From Deltaproteobacteria bacterium CG11_big_fil_rev_8_21_14_0_20_42_23 (GTDB lineage Bacteria > UBA10199 > 2-02-FULL-44-16): DNA of 32,181 nucleotides. The translations under genes and the position numbers were made by a program. Shown one piece after another: positions 27,393 through 32,181 of this stretch (its first letter is position 1; each line of letters begins with the position of its first letter). The notes under the pieces are model-generated. The model made no database searches. It had not been told where the DNA came from and saw only the letters and a list, made by a program, of their open reading frames with translations. The stretch lies in assembly GCA_002796345.1 (NCBI GenBank), contig PCXC01000018.1:1-32181 (forward strand), written 5' to 3'.

Positions 27393-27422
27393 CCACCAAC
27401 TTAAATTTCAGAAGGAGATGGT

Positions 27423-28352
27423 ATGGTTCATAATGTGATTATTATTGGTTCAGGCGCAGCGGGGTACACAGCGGCCATTTACGCGGCACGTGCTGAGTTG
27501 CAACCACTTTTGTTTGAAGGCTCTCAGCCGGGTGGTCAACTTACCATTACAACCGATGTTGAAAATTTTCCTGGTTTTGAACATGGCATTATGGGTCCGC
27601 AGTTGATGCAAGACATGCGCAAGCAAGCGCTTCGTTTCGAAACAAAAATGATTCAGCAAACTATTACAACCATTGACACTTCAAAAAGACCTTTTGTGCT
27701 CACCACCGACACAGGTGAAACCTATCAAGCAAAAACAATTATTGTAGCAACAGGTGCAACGGCAAAATTATTAGGTGTTGAAAATGAAATGAAGCTCATG
27801 GGAAAAGGCGTCTCTGCCTGCGCTACCTGCGATGGCTTCTTTTTCAAGGGCTTAGAAATTGTGATTGTAGGTGGTGGTGATACCGCAATGGAAGAAGCTA
27901 CTTTTCTCACAAAATTTGCTTCAAAAGTTACGGTGATTCACCGCAGAGATTCACTTCGTGCTTCAAAAATTATGCAGCAGAAAGCATTTGAAAATCCAAA
28001 AATTGAATTCATCTGGGATACTGAAGTGATTGATGTTCACGGAGTTGATCAAGATAAACTTACGGGCATTCGCTTGAAAAATTTAAAAACAGGTGAAGAA
28101 AGTGATTTTGCGTGCGAAGGTTTATTTATTGCTATTGGACACAAGCCCAATACTGAATTTTTAAAAGGTAAACTTGAATTAGATGACGTTGGTTACATCA
28201 TCACCAAAAAATCATCGATGGCCACAAGTGTAGATGGCATCTATGCTTGCGGCGATGCCCAAGACAGCATCTATCGCCAAGCCATTACAGCGGCTGGAAC
28301 TGGTTGCATGGCAGCAATTGATGTTGAGCGCTTTTTGCAAGGGCATGAATAG
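27423..28352 (+). CDS. trxB: Thioredoxin reductase
   Basis: 309 residues; FAD- and NADPH-dependent reduction of thioredoxin in the cytoplasm. The FAD motif is GSGAAG (9-14), the redox-active pair is C133-A-T-C136 in SACATCDGFF, the NADPH motif is GGGDTAMEEA, with VTVIHRRDSLRAS for the phosphate, and the C-terminal FAD block is GIYACGDAQDSIYRQAITAAGTGCMAA. AAGGAGATGGT directly precedes the ATG. The DUF3187 gene begins eight bases after its stop, so the two are likely cotranscribed. Confidence 0.97.
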   Translation: MVHNVIIIGSGAAGYTAAIYAARAELQPLLFEGSQPGGQLTITTDVENFPGFEHGIMGPQLMQDMRKQALRFETKMIQQTITTIDTSKRPFVLTTDTGETYQAKTIIVATGATAKLLGVENEMKLMGKGVSACATCDGFFFKGLEIVIVGGGDTAMEEATFLTKFASKVTVIHRRDSLRASKIMQQKAFENPKIEFIWDTEVIDVHGVDQDKLTGIRLKNLKTGEESDFACEGLFIAIGHKPNTEFLKGKLELDDVGYIITKKSSMATSVDGIYACGDAQDSIYRQAITAAGTGCMAAIDVERFLQGHE

Positions 28353-28360
28353 GATACCCC

Positions 28361-29482
28361 GTGAATAACCTTAAAACCAGAGTGAAAGGGCTTCATGTTT
28401 TTCTTTCACTTTTGTTTTGCGTTATCGTGTCTTCATTTTTTTCTTCATCACAAGTTTTTGCAGCTGCTTACAAAAGTTTTGGTCCCATTTCTCTTGTGAG
28501 TCAGAATCCCATTTACCTTCAAAACTTGCAGCTTCAAGCAAGACGCGCAACTGCGCTTCTTCCTGGCTCAAGTGAAGTTCAACTCGATTATGCTTTTAGC
28601 AATGTGTTCGAGTGGGAATCTAACAATACTTACGATCTCAATGTGGATATGGAAGTTCATGAAACCGCACTTTCATATCATCGCGGTTTTCAAGGTGATA
28701 TAGAACTTGGTGCACGTCTTCCTTTTTACACAACTGGAGGCGGTTTTTTGGATGCCTTTCTCGATTCCTATCATAATGCCTTTTCTTTTCCGCGAGGTGG
28801 AAGAGAATTTGTGAACAACGGAACCTTCAATTATCAGCTTTCGAAAAATGGAACGAATATATTTTCTTATCCGGAAGCAGATTTTGATCTTGGAGATATT
28901 GTTCTCAGTTTGAAGCAGCAATTTTTTCATGAAGATCAAGATAAAATAAATGCAGCATGGTTTGTAGATTTTAAAGTGCCGACGGGAACAGTACATTCTG
29001 GCTTTAGTTCCGGGCGGCCAGATTTTTTACTGGGCCTTGCTGCGGATGCTTCCTTTAAGAGCTTGCGAGCTTATCTGAATACAGCACTTGTAAGCACAAG
29101 TGGTCTTAGTGCTTTGCAAGGGTACATGAATGATCAACGTTTCGCGTTTAGTTTTGCTGCGGAATGTTCATTGCTTCCAACTTGGTCAGCCATTGTGCAA
29201 CTGAGTGGTGGCACTGCACTTTTGAAGGGAACAGCTTTGACACCTTGGAATGATGTTCCGCTAGATTTAATCATTGGCTTTCGAGGTGAAGAGCCAGGCT
29301 TGCTTGCGGGCAATGATCTTTTTTGGCAGTTTGGTTTTTCGGAAGATGTTTTATCCGTTGGCCCGTCAGTTGACTTCACCACTTTCTTTTCTCTTGGAAT
29401 CCGCTTTGGCCCGGAAGAGCAGAAGGGTTACCAAGGTGATTGGTATGCGCGTTCCGCTACTCATAGTTCAATGGGACAATAG
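28361..29482 (+). CDS. DUF3187-like outer-membrane protein
   Basis: 373 residues starting at GTG 28361, with AGGA six to seven bases upstream. A signal peptide is clear: basic start, hydrophobic stretch (VFLSLLFCVIVSSFF), cleavage probably after VFAA near residue 35. The mature part begins with the FGPISLVSQNPIYLQNLQLQ block typical of DUF3187 and is rich in alternating strands (VQLDYAFSNVFEW, DIELGARLPFY, AWFVDFKVPTG, SLGIRFG), fitting a beta-barrel. The role of the family is unknown. The last codons (about THSSMGQ) and the stop are supplied by a dispersed repeat also seen at 6812, so the original C-terminus may have been altered. Confidence 0.8.
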   Translation: MNNLKTRVKGLHVFLSLLFCVIVSSFFSSSQVFAAAYKSFGPISLVSQNPIYLQNLQLQARRATALLPGSSEVQLDYAFSNVFEWESNNTYDLNVDMEVHETALSYHRGFQGDIELGARLPFYTTGGGFLDAFLDSYHNAFSFPRGGREFVNNGTFNYQLSKNGTNIFSYPEADFDLGDIVLSLKQQFFHEDQDKINAAWFVDFKVPTGTVHSGFSSGRPDFLLGLAADASFKSLRAYLNTALVSTSGLSALQGYMNDQRFAFSFAAECSLLPTWSAIVQLSGGTALLKGTALTPWNDVPLDLIIGFRGEEPGLLAGNDLFWQFGFSEDVLSVGPSVDFTTFFSLGIRFGPEEQKGYQGDWYARSATHSSMGQ

Positions 29483-29483
29483 T
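29463..29483. repeat. Dispersed repeat, short copy, overlapping the end of the DUF3187 gene
   Basis: ATAGTTCAATGG and CAATGGGACAATAGT, which occur apart at 6812-6848, are fused here. The copy encodes the last six residues and the TAG stop of the upstream gene. It is followed within about 50 bases by the palindromic element at 29534. Confidence 0.6.
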
Positions 29484-29533
29484 CCAATAGGGCGATGGTT
29501 TGAAAGTGTGGTGGTGTTTAGTACTTAGTGCTC

Positions 29534-29662
29534 TTGTTTTTTGTTTGTCATCCTCTGGCTTGACCAGGGGATCCACAATTCTACTTCACTTTTAAAACCA
29601 CTAGATTCCCGCCTTCGCGGGAATGACAAAGAGGATACGCAGGATGACAAACCAAAAAACAA
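29534..29662. mobile_element. MITE-like nested palindrome (129 bp)
   Basis: The ends, 29534-29554 and 29641-29662, are inverted copies that differ by one inserted base. They include the perfect 12-bp pair GTTTGTCATCCT / AGGATGACAAAC. Inside are two hairpins: 29551-29558 with 29564-29571 (around CTTGA), and ATTCCCGC / GCGGGAAT (29605-29612 with 29617-29624). The GTCAT...GGGAATGAC pattern resembles small palindromic repeats dispersed in many proteobacterial genomes. It encodes nothing and lies between the convergent DUF3187 and ssb genes, where it could also end transcription from both sides. Confidence 0.7.
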
Positions 29663-29678
29663 CAGGGCGCTATAATTT

Positions 29679-30110
29679 TTAAAACGGCACATCATCAAAA
29701 GCTGATTCATTTGCGCCGGTGTCGAAGCCTGGAATGGTTTCGCCAGCAGCTTCATAAGAAGAGCCCGTGCTTGCTTCACCTTTCGAACCTAAAAACTGAA
29801 CGCGCTGAGCTACCACTTCTGTAGTGTAGCGTTTGTTTCCATCTTTATCATCCCATGCACGCGTTTGAAGGCGGCCTTCAATGTAGACTTGGCGGCCTTT
29901 TGAAAGATATTGCGCGCAATTTTCTGCTTGAGGACCCCAAACGACAACACGGTGCCATTCAGTTTTTTCTTGGCGTTGCCCAGACTTGTCGTTCCATTTT
30001 TCGCTGGTTGCAATATTCAGCGTGGTGACAGCTTGGCCAGTTCCAGTTACTTTTTTTTCAGGATCTTGCCCAAGGTTTCCGATGATGATTACTTTGTTTA
30101 CACTTGCCAT
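29679..30110 (-). CDS. ssb: Single-stranded DNA-binding protein
   Basis: 143 residues. The OB fold covers about 1-108: [18 protein letters not shown], then [44 protein letters not shown] and [16 protein letters not shown] short flexible linker leads to the acidic tip ending DDVPF, the canonical docking site for repair and replication partners. GAGG lies seven bases upstream of the ATG. It starts 16 bases after the lipoprotein gene. Confidence 0.97.
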   Translation of the reverse strand: MASVNKVIIIGNLGQDPEKKVTGTGQAVTTLNIATSEKWNDKSGQRQEKTEWHRVVVWGPQAENCAQYLSKGRQVYIEGRLQTRAWDDKDGNKRYTTEVVAQRVQFLGSKGEASTGSSYEAAGETIPGFDTGANESAFDDVPF

Positions 30111-30126
30111 ATTTTTACCTCACAGG

Positions 30127-30828
30127 TTAACGTTTCGATGCAATTTTTTCTTCAAGCTTTTTAGTTTGATCAATCCATCTCATGTAATCGGTGTTGCGTT
30201 TCCACAACGGAATTTTTTCTTTCGCTTTTTGAATGTGAGCGTGAGCTTGTTCAGTTTTTTCAAGTTTGAGAAGTGTGTCCGCGGAGGAAAGTAAATTCTC
30301 TGGATAATCAGGAGCAAGATTAATGGCTTCTTGCAAGTATTTTTCTGCTTTTTCTAAATCGCGCGTAATTCCATCTGGATAGAGTGTTGTTTGCGGAAGC
30401 TCGGTGTACACTTGGCCCAAAATTCTGTAGGCGCCAGCGTTTTCATAAGCGGGGTTGAGGTGAATCACCTGGTTTAAATCGGAAAGCATGCTTTTAATGC
30501 CTTCTTGATATCCAATGACTCGCGCTTGATAGAAGAGGCCAGTGTTGACGGCATGATAATAGTAGCAGCCTGCTTCTTCCGGATAGCGTTCGATGCAACG
30601 AGCCGCAAGCGCCATGCCTTTTTCGGCTTCATTTTTGGCCTGAAGTCTGGTGCCAGTATGAAAGGCTTGCTCGGAGGCGTTTCCCGCTTTCAATGCAGCC
30701 GCAATCAGTTCCTGAGAGCTTGAGGTCTCTGGAGTGATGGTGTAATTTTTTGCGGTTTTATGTTTTCCCGCACACTGGCAAAGAAGCATCAATACAGCCA
30801 GGCAGGGGAGGAGGTGTTTTTTTGTCAT
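30127..30828 (-). CDS. Putative lipoprotein with TPR-like repeats
   Basis: 233 residues from the ATG at 30828 (an in-frame GTG lies three codons earlier; neither has a clear ribosome site). The N-terminus MTKKHLLPCLAVLMLLCQCAG looks like a lipoprotein signal, with C17 or C19 as the lipidated residue, though the residue before Cys is not the usual Gly or Ala. The rest is helical with TPR-like segments, such as AYRILGQVYTELP, DLEKAEKYLQEAINLAPDYP and LLKLEKTEQAHAHIQKAKEKI. TPR lipoproteins act as envelope scaffolds; the partner is unknown. It heads the transcript that includes ssb. Confidence 0.75.
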   Translation of the reverse strand: MTKKHLLPCLAVLMLLCQCAGKHKTAKNYTITPETSSSQELIAAALKAGNASEQAFHTGTRLQAKNEAEKGMALAARCIERYPEEAGCYYYHAVNTGLFYQARVIGYQEGIKSMLSDLNQVIHLNPAYENAGAYRILGQVYTELPQTTLYPDGITRDLEKAEKYLQEAINLAPDYPENLLSSADTLLKLEKTEQAHAHIQKAKEKIPLWKRNTDYMRWIDQTKKLEEKIASKR

Positions 30829-30886
30829 GTGCGGCACTTAACAGGCTTTGCTTGGAGCAGCAATACCTTTTTCTTTTTTCTGTTTC

Positions 30887-30915
30887 TTGACGCGAAGAAG
30901 GGTGCATGCTAGGAA
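30887..30915 (+). promoter_or_regulatory. Candidate promoter of the tRNA-Cys locus
   Basis: TTGACG (30887-30892) is followed after 17 bases by TAGGAA (30910-30915), then 27 bases to the first tRNA base. The -35 box is good and the -10 box weak. It would now drive the tRNA remnant, the endonuclease gene and both downstream tRNAs. Confidence 0.45.
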
Positions 30916-30942
30916 CCCGCAGTTTCATTTTTTGAAGTTAAT

Positions 30943-30964
30943 GGCGGCGTAGCCAAGTGGTAAG
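30943..30964 (+). pseudogene. tRNA-Cys 5' fragment, broken in the D-arm
   Basis: The 22 bases read as a tRNA 5' end: acceptor strand GGCGGCG, then TA, then a D-arm GCCAAGTGGTAAG. They share CCAAGTGGT(T)AAG with the intact tRNA-Cys at 31661. The sequence then stops resembling a tRNA. No matching 3' acceptor strand CGCCGC appears downstream within the locus. The acceptor differs from that of the intact copy (GGCGCGA), so this is not simply a copy of it. Confidence 0.75.
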
Positions 30965-30981
30965 TATAAGTAACTGAAAGT

Positions 30982-31740
30982 ATGGAAATTGCCGAAAAAA
31001 GAGGTGGGCATAACCGTAAAAAATTCCATGAAGAATTTTTTAAGCAATGGTCTCCTTCAATGGCTTACGTATTAGGATATGCTTTTGCAGATGGTACTTT
31101 AATTGAGTCTCAAGTTGCTAGATGTTGTTACTTGAGGTTTGTAAGCAATGATAAAAGTTTATTACAACAGGTCAAGTTGGTGCTAGGGAGCGAAGTTAAA
31201 ATACAAAAAAGAGGTGTACGAAAACTTATAAGCCATAATAAAATCTACTGGAGCAAGCCAAGTTATGTGCTCAGTATTGGAAATAAGGTGCTTTTTCAGC
31301 AATTAGTTCAGCTCGGTTTGAAGCCTGACAAGTCTTTGGACATGCAATTTCCATATGTACCTCAAGAATATCTTTCATTTTTTATTCGCGGATATTTTGA
31401 TGGTGATGGTTGTGTGAGTATAACAAATCAAGGAAAAAGACTTCAGGTGGCTTTTACATCAGGAAGTAAAGAGTTTTTAACTACGTTATCTCAGCATTTG
31501 GCAAATATTTCTTTTGTAAAAAAACAAAACGTAGTTAAAAGTACAAGAAGTTATCAATTGAGATTTTCAACTCATGAAGCTATGCAAGTACTAGCTTTTA
31601 TGTATGAAAAGTTGGAGTTAGCTCTGTACTTAAAGAGAAAGTATAAAATATACCAACAATGGCGCGATACCCAAGTGGTTAAGGGGCCGGTTTGCAAAAC
31701 CGTTATTCGCGGGTTCGACTCCCGCTCGCGCCTCAAGTAA
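30982..31740 (+). CDS. LAGLIDADG homing endonuclease, reading frame extending through tRNA-Cys
   Basis: 252 codons. Two LAGLIDADG motifs are visible, AYVLGYAFADG (28-38) and FIRGYFDGDG (134-143), each ending in the catalytic acidic residue, so it is a monomeric two-motif enzyme that would cut a long asymmetric DNA site. Typical domain features follow each motif, and the second domain ends at about residue 226 (LYLKRKYKIYQQ). From residue 227 the frame is the tRNA-Cys gene itself, read WRDTQVVKGPVCKTVIRGF and on to a TAA at 31738. The last 26 residues are therefore tRNA-derived. The ATG lies 17 bases after the tRNA fragment and has no good ribosome site; a stop at 30967 closes the frame upstream. 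No group I intron core is seen. Confidence 0.92.
   Translation: MEIAEKRGGHNRKKFHEEFFKQWSPSMAYVLGYAFADGTLIESQVARCCYLRFVSNDKSLLQQVKLVLGSEVKIQKRGVRKLISHNKIYWSKPSYVLSIGNKVLFQQLVQLGLKPDKSLDMQFPYVPQEYLSFFIRGYFDGDGCVSITNQGKRLQVAFTSGSKEFLTTLSQHLANISFVKKQNVVKSTRSYQLRFSTHEAMQVLAFMYEKLELALYLKRKYKIYQQWRDTQVVKGPVCKTVIRGFDSRSRLK
31661..31733 (+). tRNA. tRNA-Cys (GCA)
   Basis: 73 bases. The acceptor GGCGCGA pairs fully with TCGCGCC (31726-31732), and the T-arm GCGGG/CCCGC encloses TTCGACT. The anticodon loop TTGCAAA has anticodon GCA, flanked by a stem with one mismatch at its base. The discriminator is T (U), as required for cysteinyl-tRNA synthetase. CCA is not encoded. The whole gene lies inside the 3' end of the endonuclease reading frame. 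Confidence 0.95.
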
Positions 31741-31755
31741 GAGAATTTCTTTTTT

Positions 31756-31843
31756 GCCCAGGTGGCGGAATCTTGGTAGACGCCTTGGACTTAAAATCCA
31801 ATGGAGGGCGACCTCCGTACCGGTTCGAGTCCGGTCCTGGGCA
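31756..31843 (+). tRNA. tRNA-Leu (TAA)
   Basis: 88 bases with a long variable arm (GGAGGGCGACCTCC region), as in class II tRNAs. The acceptor GCCCAGG pairs with CCTGGGC and the discriminator is A. The anticodon stem TTGGA/TCCAA encloses CTTAAAA, anticodon TAA. CCA is not encoded. It begins 22 bases after tRNA-Cys and is followed by a terminator. Confidence 0.96.
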
Positions 31844-31861
31844 CAAAGTTCGCCAAACAAA

Positions 31862-31894
31862 AACGCCTCAGCTCAATTGCTGGGGCGTTTTTTT
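31862..31894 (+). terminator. Rho-independent terminator of the tRNA locus
   Basis: AACGCCTCAGC (31862-31872) pairs with GCTGGGGCGTT (31879-31889) with one T-G pair around a six-base loop, and is followed by a run of seven Ts. It ends transcription after tRNA-Leu. Confidence 0.9.
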
Positions 31895-32008
31895 ATATTC
31901 GTTAACTAATTGAATTTTATAATGAAATCTGAAAATAAAAAAACAAGCAACATTTTTATAACTCTTGCGATAAGACTTTTGAATCGTGTCCAAAATAGAG
32001 GAGGAAAT

Positions 32009-32104
32009 ATGGCAGATGTTTGCTTTCAAAAGGGTGTTCAAGCTTGGTATCGAAAATCTACACATATCAAATCTGATGGTGGAAACTATATTAGTTCCCC
32101 CTGA
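32009..32104 (+). CDS. Possible small protein (31 residues)
   Basis: AGGAGG at 31999-32004 lies four bases before ATG 32009, one of the strongest ribosome sites in the window. The frame encodes MADVCFQKGVQAWYRKSTHI and eleven more residues, ending SSP. The same frame is open upstream to an ATG at 31922 (60 residues) without a site there. No similarity is recognised. It may be a genuine small gene or the front end of a decayed gene. The rest of 31895-32181 shows only AT-rich sequence and a short TTGAGC/GCTCAA inverted repeat at 32133-32161. Confidence 0.3.
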   Translation: MADVCFQKGVQAWYRKSTHIKSDGGNYISSP

Positions 32105-32181
32105 AAAACCCATTTTTTCAAGATAGCGGACCTTGAGCGGTGTGTTTTTTCGGAGGCTCAACAAAAATCAACCTCAAAAAA

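Noticed and set aside
30943-31733. Group I (or archaeal-type) intron in tRNA-Cys containing a homing endonuclease
   Set aside because: The break is in the D-arm, not the anticodon loop; only 17 bases separate the fragment from the ORF and none separate the ORF from the tRNA, leaving no room for an intron core. The would-be spliced tRNA has acceptor mismatches, while the downstream tRNA is complete.

Overview
This window reads as a chromosomal segment from a Gram-negative (two-membrane), moderately AT-rich bacterium. It carries a lipid-transport operon of the Mla type, an outer-membrane-like DUF3187 protein, a lipoprotein and an alanine racemase. Gene content (DksA, GlnE, DciA, ComM, AddAB, DUF3187, MlaEFD beside alr) fits a deltaproteobacterial-type or Bdellovibrio-related uncultured lineage. 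That placement is an inference from gene families only; no marker phylogeny was run. UGA ends several intact genes (mlaD, mlaF, the 14080 ORF), so the standard bacterial code applies.

Layout. 1-84: the end of an IS5-type insertion sequence, with the first codons of its transposase on the minus strand. 85-2764: the remains of a large secreted repeat protein (Calx-beta-like repeats, a PKD-like domain, FG-GAP repeats, a C-terminal membrane tail), cut at its 5' side by the IS and broken again by an in-frame TGA at 1922. 2790-6771 (minus): two related proteins of unknown function, a PlsC-type acyltransferase and a four-helix membrane protein. 6772-7137: a non-coding gap holding a dispersed repeat and an unusual set of perfect inverted repeats. 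7138-11241 (plus): alr-mlaE-mlaF-mlaD, tightly coupled. 11308-16645 (plus): purH, a third member of the unknown family, purD, purE and tsaC. 16653-17129 (minus): dciA, divergent from dksA (17217-17582). 17598-27258 (minus): comM, addB, addA, glnE. 27423-29482 (plus): trxB and the DUF3187 protein. 29534-29662: a MITE-like nested palindrome. 29679-30828 (minus): a TPR-type lipoprotein gene followed by ssb. 30887-31894 (plus): a tRNA locus.

The most unusual part is the tRNA locus. A tRNA-Cys 5' fragment stops in its D-arm and is followed after 17 bases by a LAGLIDADG homing endonuclease gene. That reading frame runs without a stop through an entire second, intact tRNA-Cys gene and terminates just beyond it. 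The two tRNA 5' ends have different acceptor sequences, and only the downstream copy pairs with the downstream 3' end. This looks like a mobile endonuclease gene that destroyed a resident tRNA-Cys and brought its own replacement, with the endonuclease mRNA and the tRNA sharing sequence.

Functionally the rest is mostly housekeeping: retrograde or anterograde phospholipid transport across the envelope (MlaEFD), cell-wall D-alanine supply (Alr), de novo purine synthesis (PurH, PurD, PurE), t6A tRNA modification (TsaC), helicase loading (DciA), stringent-type transcription control (DksA), nitrogen regulation (GlnE), double-strand-break processing (AddAB), DNA branch migration in natural transformation (ComM), thiol redox (TrxB) and ssDNA binding (SSB).
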